NCBI GenBank assembly: GCA_948567375.1
Contig: OX419762.1
Coordinates: 38,917,034-38,981,033 of the forward strand
Reading direction: 5' to 3'
Source of the DNA: Lunularia cruciata
Lineage: Eukaryota; Streptophyta; Marchantiopsida; Lunulariales; Lunulariaceae
Length of the DNA: 64,000 nucleotides
A model generated the notes under the pieces. The model ran no database searches and was not told the DNA's origin. It saw only the letters and a program-made list of their open reading frames with translations. The position numbers and the translations under genes were made by a program. Below, piece by piece: positions 21,927 through 33,900 of the stretch. Position 1 is the stretch's first letter; each line of letters starts with the position of its first letter.

Positions 21927-21945
21927 TCGGGATAAAGATGCAGAG

Positions 21946-24403
21946 ATGATAAGTAAATTTCCATCACCATTAAGGAGTCGTCTTGAGGGAGATTGTGGGA
22001 AAGGAAGTGTAGTAAGAGACACGCTGGTGTGTCAAGAGGAAGATAGGAGTGTTAGTCCGGGAATCAGTCGGAAGAGTAGCCACCAACCCAAAGTAGAAGA
22101 GGGTAAGATGGGAGGTGGGAAGAACAACTCAGAATTTGCAGTGAGAAATCTTGTGCTTCAGAGATTAGATGTGATTGCAAGAATTGAAGTCTTGAGTAGG
22201 CTTTGGATCACATTCTTGGCATGGAACTGGAACCTTTGTTTTCTAGGTTTCATGACCAAGATTATCAAGAGCAAATATCTCAATGGACCTGAGGAAGAAG
22301 GTAAGAGAGGAAATCTAGCTCATTGGATAGAGTCAGATTGGAGAGAGGCGGGTGAGGAGCAGGGAGCCACATTCTTGGGGAAACGGGAAGTAGCTGAAGA
22401 AACCCAAGAAGTGAGAGACACTTTTTCTCCAAAGCGCACAAAGAATTGCCACAAAGTTGAGAGCTACAAGGACCCTATGAGGAGAGGCATCATAGGAGCA
22501 ATGATGGCTATCTTCAAGCTGGAGTGAACTACTTATGTGATGAAACATCAAGCGGTGTTCTTCCATAAGATGTTTGTAGGAGAGCCAATCATTTGGGCAA
22601 CGTGCTTTCATTAGTGTACAAGACAAATGGTGTGGAACTTGCGGGACAAGTCACCTCTGCATTACATTGTGCCATTTGCTGCCCACTTCTACTTGGGATT
22701 GAATTTGCTGAATGCAGTAGAGAGACACAAGATGGTGTTGCACTTCCATCCCGACTTGAGGAGAGAAGTTGATGTGGAGGAGCATCAATACATTTTGCAA
22801 ATTAGAAGCAATGACAAGTACTACGCACAAACAGGGTAGAGTGTGCAGTTGAAGGTGAATACTCCAAAGTCAAAGAAGAGGAGTCGACAAGGAGAAGAAG
22901 ACAAAGTAGCGGCAACAAGACCTTGGAAGACTAGGAAGGTAAACCCGAGGAAAGACCTGGTAGTAATTGCATTGTCAAGTGAAGAATCAAAAGGTAAAGC
23001 CAAGTATAAGTCAGAAGACTTGGAGAAGGAAGAAGAACTATAACTCATGTTGCAGAGTGGTGAAGCGAGCAGTGAGAGTGAAGATGGCATGGAGACAAAG
23101 CCGGTACTAGAGGAGGAGGAAGAAAAGCTGGAGATGGTAGAAGAATGGAACCAAAGACAAGAAGATGAAGTTCTAGAGACGGAGGAGAAGAGGGTTACCA
23201 TTCAAAGAGGAGTCCGTTCTAGAAGGAAGGAGATGTATGAGGCGGGACCAAGTAGAAGAAGAGGAGTGGAGAGTGGAAATTTGGGGAGCAAAGAATCCAT
23301 TCCCATAAGGCTACTGCAGCTGAGAAGAAGAGAGTCCAATGAAGAAGAAGAAAAGTAGGGGAAAAGCCCACAAGTCAAGGTAAAACCTAACGAAGCAGTA
23401 GAGTACCTGCAGGATGTTGTATGCTTGTTGTTAGTGAAGTTAGAGGAGAAGAAGAAAGAGATGTAGTTGCAATGTCCAAAGGTGACAACTGTGTTGCAGG
23501 TGTTGGCAAGATTAGAGAACTCGGAGTTGAAGGAGAGCAAGTAATAGAGAAGAATGTCATAGCGAGGGAAAGACAAATAGTTGAGTATGAAATCTTGAAA
23601 TTGTAGTTTGCTGATTCATGATTAGAAATCATCCATGCTATGGCAAGAGTAGTAGAGAAAGAGCAAGAGCTTGATAGAGTGATGGAGAATGTAGAAGAGA
23701 AGAAGTAGCTTTGGCAAAGAGAGTTGACAGTGAGATATAGAGAAGAAGAGAGATTGTGTGAGTTACTTTGTAATCTGGAAGAGAATATTGTTCAGAAAGA
23801 GAAGGAGATAGTGAAAGCCAAATTCAAAGCAGAGTTGGCAATGTAAAGGGGAGATTGGCTGGCGGATTGAGAATGTGAGAGAAGGATGAGACTCGCGCCA
23901 TTGAAGGAGATCATAACAAAGATGAATGCAATACTGAGTATAGAAGCCAGTTTGCAAATTGAGGAAACAAGATTGCACAAGTTGAAGTTGTTGGTGCAGG
24001 AGACAAGGAGTAGATCTGCAAAGGATAAAGATTTGAATTCATTATTCATCAGTCTCAGAGCTCGTGTAGATAGGAAGATATTGGAAGTGGAAGACAATAT
24101 CACAATCACATTAGATTTGGTTAAGTTAGAGATAGATAAACTTTGGAAAGATGTAAGAGAAAAGCCCAAAGTAGATGAGAGAGGAGTATAGATATCTTTG
24201 GAGTTACCATTGGAGATATTAGAGAAAAGTGGGTCAGGAGATAAAGAAGTAGAGGGTTAACTATGACACAAATGGTAGATCAGGAGGAAGAAGTGTTAGA
24301 ATTGGTAGAAGAATTAGTAGTTGTGAAACTTGAGGATAGAGTAGTATGTGAGGTTACTTCAGGTTTAGAAGCCAAAGAAAGAGTAGACATTGGATCGGAG
24401 TAG
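21946..24403 (+). pseudogene. A4 ORF: family A protein
   Basis: It starts MISKFPSPLRS and stays open for 193 codons through ITFLAWNWNLCFLGF, HWIESDW and ESYKDPMRRG to a TGA at 22525-22527. A TAG follows near 22614, shortly before MVWNLRDKSPLHYIVPFAAH. Another TAG at about 22837 interrupts the region before the linker. This copy preserves a long acidic linker (22975-23350: many Glu, Asp and Ser, EEEEEKLEMVEEW) lost from A3. The coiled coil is heavily broken (23350-24190) with SIEASLQIEETRLHKLKLL near 23940, and the end is DIGSE with TAG at 24401-24403. Confidence 0.62.
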
Positions 24404-25200
24404 TAATAGTTTTGAGATATGAAGAGGCAGATATGAAGAGGTGCATTGTCATTTTGGATCTGCACATAGGAAGAGTTATTAGGAAATGGTATAGTTTTTA
24501 GTAATTGTCAAGTGCTCTACCTACTTAAAGGTGACATTTGTAGTATGTTTTTGTTTAGTATTCATTATTTCTAAGAATAGATAAATCAAAGTGCTGATTT
24601 TAGTGCTTGTCACTTGAGCTTGATTTTGAGTATCAATGCAGTGTTTGTGTTTGTGAGTGTGTGAAGAATTTTGAAGTGCAAATCAGTGTACTTGTTGGAT
24701 GTTAGATTCCGCAGCTTTGATCTTCATTTTTTGTGTTTGATCCTAAGTGAAGTGCAATCGGAGCAATGCCTTGACATATAGGAGACAAATTGTAGTGTTG
24801 GTAGTATTTTGCAGTTGTGAGTGCAATGTAGTGTTGATGTGAAGCAATTTTGACCAAGGAAGTTGTGCCTTCAGTGGAGGGATGGAACACAATTCCAAGG
24901 CAAAGTTGTTTTGCAATGAAGTGCCATTTTCAGGAGAATCTGAATCATCACAATCAAGATTGTTTGGAAAGATTTGATGAAGTTGTGATTATGGGTGACA
25001 AATTTTTGTGACAAGACTACGAGTCAATGTTTTTTACTCTCTTTTGGGTGTAGTTGCTACTTGATAGATTAAAGATGCAACCAAGAAGAACTACTTGTCA
25101 TTGATTGACTTTGTATTTGACCAATTCTAAATTGTATCTTTGCAAGAACAAACTTTACTTACCTAATTACCGCAAAAGTGATATTTTCTAAGTTGTCAAA

Positions 25201-25690
25201 ATACCCTCTAAGGTGCAATTTGCATGTTTTGTTTTTCTATCAGTTTGAGGATGATAGGCCATGGAAAAAGCAAGTTTGATGCTAAGTAGCTTGAAAAAAG
25301 CTTGCTAAAATTTACCAATGAATCAAGGATCATGGTTGGAAATGAGTACACAAGGTAGCCTATGATGCTTGAAGATATTATCAAAGTAGATCTAGGTCAA
25401 CATTGGAGTATCTACTATATCAAAGGGTGGTGCCAAAAAGATTTGTTAACTAAGCTTATCAATAAAAATCACAGTCATTGTATGACCTTGCTTTGTCCTT
25501 TTTAAGGATGTGATGAGATCTAAGCTCACTTGTTCCCATTGAGCAGATGGAATTGGAAATGGTTGGAGTAGTCTACTTGGTTTTTTGGTTGGTAGCTTTT
25601 TTGCATTGGCAATCACAAGATCAAACAAAGTATTGAAATTTATGTGCCATGTTTGCACACCACCATTTTTGTTGTAGAGTACTCAAGGTC
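25201..25690 (-). pseudogene. G3 integrase catalytic region, up to the A4 insertion
   Basis: The minus frame 25658-25446 reads FPIPSAQWEQVSLDLITSL (first catalytic Asp in DLI) and IFIDKLS, then continues through HRLPCVLISNHDP (second catalytic Asp region, normally SDRDP) and MAYHPQTDRKTKHAN (the AYHPQTDGQTE region with the catalytic Glu; here Glu is replaced by Lys) to TLEG at 25201. In-frame stops are present. The next residues lie at 21531 on the far side of A4. Confidence 0.8.
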
Positions 25691-26060
25691 TTGTTTACTC
25701 TTTTGTGTCTCCCAATTGGTAAGTCATGAGCCGCTTGAAATTGCACCAAACATAGATCACCTAAAGTTAGAACATAGATGCAATTTGTATAACATAGAAG
25801 TCTATCTTTGAGTGAAAAGGCCTTGTTCTCCTTGTTATGTTGCTTTAAAGCAATGTTGCTTAGATGTTGCTTTAAAGCAATTTAAACCTTCAAACTCAAC
25901 TTAGACCTTCAAGTCAATTGCTATTGTGATAAGAGATTCAAAAAGAGTCTCCAAATCTGGTCATCATGATGGGGCATTTGGGATGACATGGAATTTTTTG
26001 AGGTTGTACTCAAGCTTGATGTTGAACAATTAATGTTGTTCCTCCCATCAATGATGTCAA

Positions 26061-27442
26061 CTATTCATGTGCTCCGAATGTAACATTTGCAACCAAGGTT
26101 TGTGATTGGTTTACATGATCATTTTTTACCCCAAGAGATAATGTCTCCATACCTTGGTGGCATAAATCATTGGTAGTTGTTCTTGATCCTAAGTAAAATA
26201 ATTCTTTTTTGTGGTGTTTTTTCAACAAGACACAAAGGAAATGGGATGTACCCCATCTGGAAATTCTTGTTGCAACACCACTCGAATGGTAATTTAGAAG
26301 CATCAAAATCAATCACACAAGGTATTTGAGGAGCATATAATTGAAGAATAGGTTGTGATGACACTATATGCTTTAGTTTATTGAATTCTTATTTGTGCTT
26401 GGTGGTACATTAAAAGCTATTGAATGAGGCTTTTCCTAATAAATTAGTCAATAGTGCAGCTACATGAGGATATAAATGGATGAATTGTTGGTAAAAACTT
26501 ACCAGTCCATTAAATGATAGCACTTATGTGGCATCCTTTAGAGAAAGCCAATCAATAATGGCCTTGATTTTCTCCTTCTCCATCTTAATCCCCTTTGGTG
26601 AGACCTTATGACCCAAGAAGGTAAATTCTTATTGCCAAAAGGTACACTTTGACTTATTGTAGTAAAAATTCCATTGAGATAGTTGTCTTAGGACTTCTCA
26701 TATGTGATTCATCTATTATACCTCCATCTTGGTGTAGATTAAAATAGCATCCAATAACACCACCACGTACCAATCTAATAACCCATCCAATACTTCATGC
26801 ATCTGATTCATGAAGACCATTGCAGCATTAGTGAGCCTAAAAGGTAAAACTCTCCATTCAAAATGTCCATACCTTGTGCAAAAGGTAATCTTCTACACAA
26901 TCCTCCTTGTTAATTGGAATTTTCCAATAACCACTTTGAAGATCCAACTTGGAGAAACATTGTACTTTGCTCAATTGATCTAGCAAGTCATCAATTCGAG
27001 GTAAAGGATATGCATTCTTCAGAGTTTTTTTATTGAGGCCATGGTAGTCAATAAAACAGTTAAGTCCTCCATCTTTCTTTGGAACAAATAGTACCTATGT
27101 TCCCCAAGGAGATGTACTATATTGTATTAAATTCTTCTGCAACAACTCTATCAATGTTGTTTGAAGCTCTTCCAACTCCTTTAGTGAGAGCCAATAGAGT
27201 GCTCTACTCATTGGAGTGCTTCTTAGCAATAACTTGATCTTGAAGCACATACAACAATCAGAGGGTAATCCCTTTGACAAATCATCCAAAAAAACATTTT
27301 CAAACTCTTGACTTATCTTATCAACTATTTCTTGATAAGGCTTTTGGAAATCATCAGATTCTTTATGCCCAATCAACTTGATCACCACCACAAAATTAGA
27401 AGTATCTTTCTCCAAAGAATGCTTTATTGATAAACTTCCCAT
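26061..27442 (-). pseudogene. G3 reverse transcriptase and RNase H
   Basis: The minus strand has KGLPSDCCMCFKIKLL and MSRALYWLSLKELEELQTTL (27300-27130), corresponding to the N-terminal RT segment of chromovirus-type gypsy elements (LPP...DH.I.L...P....YR.SP.E..EL). Later come RT core remnants (26600-27100) and CVIDFDASKLPFEWCC (about 26310), the first RNase H block. There are many stops and frameshifts. Confidence 0.7.
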
Positions 27443-27490
27443 ATCGGGACCAAGTATTCTTAATTGTCTTATTCAAAGGTGTAGACCACC

Positions 27491-27877
27491 TCATTGGGTC
27501 CAATCAAATTGAGCCTTATGAGGTTCAAGCCAATGTTGACCTAAAATGCCATCATTGTGTAGAGGCATTATTACAAACCTCATACACTCCAAATACTCCT
27601 TCCTAATCTTGAATGTAACTAGATGTGAGGTATGGGATGCCAAATCTATTCTACTATCCACCATCATCAATCTGCTTGCAAATACTAGCTTGATAGGAAT
27701 ACTTAACTCCTTTGCTAATTGCGTGGAGATGCAATTCTTTGAACTTCTAGAATCAACCAAAATCCTATAACCACAATCAAATATCATACCTTGCAAGTGA
27801 GGCAAACTTGCATAAATCAAGCCTTCAATCCTATTGGAACTTATCAAGTTACTAATAAGTGGCTCAATATTTCCCAT
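27491..27877 (-). pseudogene. G3 aspartic protease
   Basis: This 128-codon minus frame contains RILVDSRSSKNCIS, equivalent to the D-S-G active-site loop of gypsy proteases with Arg replacing Gly, and DGILGQHWLEPHKAQFDW, which is the usual ILGMDWL..H.A.IDW block at the C-terminal side. This pair is diagnostic of retropepsin in chromoviruses. The Gly to Arg change would abolish activity. Confidence 0.75.
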
Positions 27878-29050
27878 TGGGATTCTTTATTTGTCTAATC
27901 ATCATGCTCCATGAACTCCATTTAGGGAATTTGTCAAGGTCATCCATTCTTGAGTGTACATTCAATAATACAATGTTCAATTTGGTGACAATAAAAGAAA
28001 CAACCATTTTGCACAATCTCTCCTTATTTGTAGTGTCAAGTGGTCTCCATTGGACAACATCAATCTCAATTATTGCCAGCTCCTCCACTAGTCTGTAATG
28101 TGTTGGCAAGCTATGTGAAGGTTGAGGTCAAGACCAAGTTGTGACAACGAAGGCATCAAAGCATTCAACCAACTCCATGGCTTCTTCCAAATGTTTGGGC
28201 TCTTGCATGGACACTTCCAGTGTAGTACATGACTTTGAGCCCCTCACAAATCAATCCAAAGCTTTAACTTTTGATATATTTAGAATTTGCATTATGGTGT
28301 TCTATAATTGAGTGATGTAGCTTTCCACAAAACTAGTCTACTTCAATTTTGCCAATTTATCTTGTGCGGCTTGTGTAGTATTTATAGCTTAGAATCTCCT
28401 AATTATTACTCTTGAATTCTTCTCATGTCTAGATTGGCACAACAAATTTCCATTTAGCTTGCACCACTTGGAATTGCTACTATAGTTTTGCCACTCTATC
28501 CAATTGGCTTGAAGCCAAGAAAAATTTATCTTTGTTCATCTTGAAGATTTGTAGCTTCAAAATAACATTTGTAATCACAAAAAATTCTCGATTGCATTCT
28601 TGAGATTCTTGCTTTCAAATACCCTGGGCTATGATAATTGGATTTGCTCTTATCCTTCTCAAAAAGGTGCTCTCTTTACATGCTCTTGTCATTGATTATC
28701 TCTTTCTTCCACCAATCAAGTAAGGTGCTTCATTTTTTGTTGCATAATAATGATTACTTTGGGTATCTTTGCCATGGCCACTTCTCTATCAAACAACCTA
28801 CAATTATCTAAGTTATTATATAGATGCAACATGTTCACTAGTCCTTGTAAGTTACAATTGAAGTATCAATGGTTCATCAAACAAGATGTCCAAAAAAAAT
28901 CTATCCAAAGCGTGAGATGATAAACTAAAAAATTGATGCTTAGGTAATATATGGACATCAAAATCCAAATGGTTTGGGAAAAATAGATTTGGTGGTCCAT
29001 AAATTCCATGTACTCTATTCTTGCTCTGATGCCAATTCCATGTATTTTAT
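27878..29050 (-). pseudogene. G3 gag region, strongly decayed
   Basis: Only fragments are readable on the minus strand, with no intact capsid block or zinc knuckle. It is assigned as gag by position between the G3 primer site and protease. Confidence 0.4.
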
Positions 29051-29067
29051 TCTTGCTCAGATGCCAA
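29022..29067 (-). promoter_or_regulatory. Primer-binding-like site of G3, duplicated
   Basis: Next to the LTR the minus strand reads TTGGCATCTGAGCAAG, and 28 bases further TTGGCATCAGAGCAAG, both close to the tRNA-Met site TTGGTATCAGAGC. The two lie in a direct repeat (AAGAATAxAxTACATGGAA). Confidence 0.6.
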
Positions 29068-29300
29068 TGTAAAAAACCAAGGAGAGAAATAGGAGAATGG
29101 AAGATTGGAGTAGAAGCTCACATTGGGACTCTTGAACAAGATACTCTGAAAATGTCTAGCATGAGCTTGGTCTTTGGTCTTTCTAGAAAACATATAAGGC
29201 TCATGAGAAGCTTCTGAATAAGCTTCCTAAAAACTTTCTTAGAGTGCAAGCTAAGCTAACCAAGAAAATTCTTGGTGCTCCCATTTCTTCAAAATTTGCT
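29068..29300 (-). repeat. 5' LTR of G3, partial
   Basis: Plus-strand start TGTAAAAAACCAAGGAGAGA matches the 3' LTR start at 20475 (TGTAAAAGACCAAGGAGAGA). Similarity fades after about 29270, so the outer end is unclear. Confidence 0.65.
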
Positions 29301-30739
29301 TGAATTGATCATATCAAGCATAAGTGCTAAGAGAATCTATCATTCTTATACACAAAGAATGATAGAATTATTGTAGGATTATCCCAAGTATTGATAGGAC
29401 AAAGGAATTTGGAGGTCACATGAGCTCCATGGCCAAGTATCAGGGTGGTAAGAAAAGTTGTGTCACACAGGAGATGAAAAGCACTTGGAGAGGTGTAGAA
29501 TGACCCCAAGTGCTTGAGAATGGAATAACACTCAAAGTGATGTGGGACCATTCAGAGTGCTTGTAGGAGTTGAGGCATAGTGCCAGTAGGTGAGGCATAC
29601 AAGCCCTAGTGCTAAGTGCCACCATGGCACTCAGAGGGAAGTGTTTGCTGCAATTTGAACTTACCTCCAATGGCACTTACCTATGATGACACTCACCACC
29701 AAAGGCCGTTACCTACAAGATAATGTTGGCACTTAGTGTCAAGTGTGGCATAAGAGAAAGTGGTTGGCAAATGGATTTTTGGCACATGGGAAAGTGAATT
29801 TGCTTAAGGACAACAACACAGACCTTTGCTTATATAATAGTGTGTGCCTACCTACGTTGTAACCATAGAAGTGCTAAAGAATGACCAGATTCAAGGTGTA
29901 TAAATCAAAGTGCTTGGCCTATAGTGATACTTTTTGCAATCCAACTTGTCTTCTTAGCTGATCAAGTAGTGATTTGAAAACTTTGTGACGTAGTGAGTGC
30001 TTGGAGTCATTTCCAAGAGTGGCACTTGGCACAATTTTAGGCACTCAATGTGAAGAGGAGTACTCAACATAGTACAATAGTAGCTTGTAACATATTTTGT
30101 GTGCATGAATAATGGTAGTGTCCTAGCCAGCCTGATGTTCACTTAGGCAGATTTTATATTATTATTTATGTTATCCCCAAATAAGCATATCATGTTGAGT
30201 AGGATGATGCTTGAAGATATAAAGTATTGCTTATACCTCAGCCACCAAAAATTTCCTAAAGAGTCACCCAAAGGGAGGGAGTGAATGTTCAAGTTCAAAG
30301 TACCATGAACACAAGTGTGGGATGACATGTTGGAGGCTGCAATCAGTTGGTAACTTCTTGCTTAATGAGGAGCTGACTTGTAGGATAAAGAACCAGTTTT
30401 GGTCTCCATCAATCATTGTGCAACTTCACACATGTGCAAACCATGATGCATCACCAAAAATGCCTACCAAAATCTTGAATGGATTGATTACATTATATAA
30501 ATGCAGCACCTCACAAGAAGGTAAAGTTAAATTGAATTGTCTCAATGCTCTATCCATTCTTGGAGCATTTGAAGTTGTGCGGGTGCGAACATTTTTGGAG
30601 CAAGAAGAGATTAGAACCTTTGAGCCATTTGAGACAATGTGAGAGAAGGTGATAGGGATTGAGTGCGTGGAATGAGAATTAGGTCTGAGGTGCACTTTCA
30701 TACCATGATGTCTCCCATGAAGCAGAAGACTGGTGTTGT
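29301..30739. other. Non-coding stretch rich in AGTGC/GCACT
   Basis: No gene is recognised. From 29310 to 30050 the 5-mer AGTGC or its complement GCACT occurs about 14 times, often as AGTGCTTG or GGCACTTA. A 106-codon plus-strand ORF at 30322-30642 has no recognisable motif. It may belong to the 5' side of family B or to a separate LTR. Confidence 0.35.
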
Positions 30740-30959
30740 GTTGTGGTATCAAAGTAGAGAAGTGGGCACACTAGTGCTATGCAAAGAACTTGAGTTTAAC
30801 TCATCTACACTTTCTATTATGGATTTTTGATTTTTCATACCTCCCAATGGTAGTAGAGATTTAGGAGAAGAAGAACCTGAATTTCTCCTACTTGAGAGGA
30901 GATTTGTTTGCATGGATTGAGGACCATTGGCAGAAAAAGCTTGGGTCTGATTTAACACC

Positions 30960-33900
30960 AAGAGCAATGTACATTGATCAAGACTGGCCCTAACCAATGG
31001 AAGAAATTTACCAGGAAGTTTGAATCCTCATTCAAACACAAGAAGACACCTAGCTTGGTGCACCATGGTTACTTTGGTCATGAACAATGGGCAGGCAACT
31101 TTCTTTCAATTGCTGCACAAAGGAAACCTATAGATTGGGCAAAGATGTTCTATCATCAAACCTGAGAACTTACAGAGCAGTTGCAAATGACAAGAGGGCC
31201 TACTTCTCTCTCACCATTTGTGGTGCAATTTTACATAGGGATGAGATTGCTGCAAAAGGTTAGAAGGAAGCTCTTCCCATTGCATTACTATCCCTTCGGA
31301 TTATCAGTGCCAATGGCATATGAAGGAGCAATCAAGAAGTACAAGGAAGCTTTCATCAAATACCAAAAGATGGGTGAGTGGGTATGCATAGATAACGCTC
31401 ATGGAGAAGGAACCAACAAACAAAAGGCGGTCATGACTCCACCAAGGACAAGGAGGAGACAAAGACCAAATCCTCAAGTAGTGGACTCTTTGGATGAAGA
31501 GGCTTCCCAAGCCAATGATGAATCAAAATTAGGAACTGGTGGGAGACTGACCAAGATACCCAAGGTGCACCCAATGAAGCCATGATGCTTGTAGCACAAG
31601 AGAGAGAACTTTTTCAAGTTGTAGAATAAGTACTCCTAAAGTAGAAGAACTCCTTCTCTAAGATAGAGGTATCTTCCAATAGTGTAGGAGGAAGAGAGGA
31701 TGTGGGAGTGGAGGTTCAATATGCTCTCACAATGGTGTTAGAGTCAGATGGGCTAAACCCAGCCACTTCTGACCAAACAATGTTGAGATAGGTGACAAGG
31801 AGGAGGTCCTATGAACCAGCCTCTCTCTCACTCAAGATGAACATTTGATGGCTATTGAAGTAGTGCACCATGGACTAAGAAGGCAAGGAACCCCAGCTCC
31901 ATCAGATTCCTCCAAGATTAGAACTCCAAGGCACCTCCAAGATTCAAGACATTGCTTACTAGAGAACTCAATGAGAAAAGATAATTTCAAATGAAAAACT
32001 GATGAGGACCTCCTCACCCCTAGCTTATATACTTGTGAAAAAGTTACATATCAAAGTTAGTAATTACCAAACTAACTTAAGTTATTATTCTAAAAGTCAA
32101 AACTCTAAAGGAATATCCAAGCACATGGGAATAATCCCATGGGTAGGTGGTCTTATTCTCACCTTCCAACTAAGTCAAGGATTCTTTCACATGGGGTATC
32201 CTTAGACTATAGAAAAATTTGCACCAACAAGGTTTGTGGGCCCAAGAGTTCTTAACTCTTTCCTCAAAGTCAAATAACTAGGAATAATACCAAGTCAATA
32301 CACTAAAAGTCAAAATAGTGATGCTCACTCTTTTCCCTTCCTCTAGAATAAGGACACTTTTATTTAGCTAAGACTAACTCTAGCTAATCATGACTAATGT
32401 AAAAGCTTAGCTAAACTCCATATAGATAATATTTATCCATAACTTGCAAGTAATGGATAAATACCAGCCTTAATATCCCTATTTATCCCTATAGAGCATA
32501 CATGCATCAATAGGTGTTATGATCCCAATATCATGATTGCAAAAAAATCCTCCCCTAACACCAATACACAAAGATGGGGCAATTGAAGTTTTGGCTGTCC
32601 CTCAAAGAGAAAATCACCAAGTGGTAACTCCACCTTAGGAACAAGTGCCCAAGATTGTCCTATACTCACCGTCTTGGGTGAGCGGAAGGAGACTTTTGCA
32701 GGAGGAGAAGTGTAAGGGACCAAGGAGATAGGCATCCTTGGACCTGGATAGGATCATCACCTCCCCCCCTAAAACTATCAAAACCAAGGAGATAGTGGTG
32801 AGTGAGTCTCTACCCAAAGAAGGAGGGCCAGTTAGTTCCAAGAGCATCAAGAGTACAGAGTGCCTCAATGATCCTCACCCCAACTTGGAGTCTTCTAGAA
32901 GCAAGCGTAGCCATGTAGGCCCCACCACAAGAGGCACCATTGCCCAAGCCAAGTCTGCCAATTTACATGAAGAGGCCCTGCATCTACACACTCAACTATC
33001 CTCCATTGTCATCCTTGGTTGTCTACATGTTGGGGCAGGTATTGAAGACCTTAGAAGAACTACTCCTTGCCTACCAAGAAATTGACCTTGTGGTGACAGG
33101 CCACAAGGTCATTGATTGATTTTTTGCATTAGTGAAAGCCAACATCCACATTCTGCACCTGAAGACCCAATTCATAGAAATGAAACATGAAATGTGGTAT
33201 GCATGACAAACAATGTTGTGACCTAGGAGAATCTTGGGAGATAGCACATCTTTGGAAGAGACAGGCATGCGTATGAGGAAGAAGTCAGTATGATAACTAT
33301 GGCCATGGAGGCCAAAGAGGTAGTAGAGCACCACAAAGAGAAGAGGGCTTGACTTCCACAATGGCTTAGATTTTTCACCTTGAAGCTGTTGTAGAAAATT
33401 GGGAAGCCTCTCTAAGGACAAAGTAGGGTGAGAACTTCCAACAACTACAAGGCTTGGAAGCATGAAAGTGAATCCATGCTAATAAAGCACAAGGAGGAAT
33501 TATGGAGTTTAAAGGAAGACCTTGTTGTGATGAAGGCAAGTTCTACCCAATGAGAGAAGGCCTTTGTGGGCCACAAGACCACAAAGGAGGAGGTTATGCA
33601 GGAAAAGAATCAAGAGATGGTCAACGTGAAGGAGTAGATAGCAAGCTCAAGTCAGCGGATTACCCAATTGGACTCCAACTTAGCAACTATCAAGGATAGA
33701 TTAGAGTGGTGAGTGGAGGACATGAAGAAGAAGCCTGCATAGGAGTTGGATGCTAGGGACAAGAAGGTAATGTCCTCTTTCAAAGATGAAGCTGTGGACA
33801 TTGAAGCTGATATAGATGATAGACAAGGAGCGGCAGGGGTCCTTCACTATGCAAGGATTGACCTCCACCTCAAGAGATAATGAAGAAGGACAAGAGAATT

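Larger units (their letters stand above)
21537..25200 (+). mobile_element. Family A element A4 (3664 bp) inserted in G3 integrase
   Basis: It starts GGTGGTACCCAC at 21537 and ends TTGTCAAA at 25200; ATACC lies on both sides (21532-21536 and 25201-25205). Removing A4 and one ATACC brings the two parts of the G3 integrase together in the expected order, so the borders are secure. Part before the ATG 409 bp, coding region 2.46 kb, tail 797 bp. No terminal direct repeats are seen. Confidence 0.88.
20475..29300 (-). mobile_element. Ty3/gypsy element G3, interrupted by A4
   Basis: From right to left: an LTR beginning at 29068 (its outer part is lost or diverged beyond about 29300), a tRNA-Met-like primer site (about 29052-29066), gag region, protease (27877-27491), reverse transcriptase (27442 downward), RNase H (about 26364-26061), integrase (25658-25201), then after the A4 insertion the integrase C-terminal part (21530-20820) and the 3' LTR (20475-20794). 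Without A4 it would be about 5.2 kb. All coding parts are broken. Confidence 0.85.

Noticed and set aside
8700-25200. A tandem array or satellite made of family A units
   Set aside because: Units are separated by unrelated sequence, each with its own target duplication, and one is nested in another.
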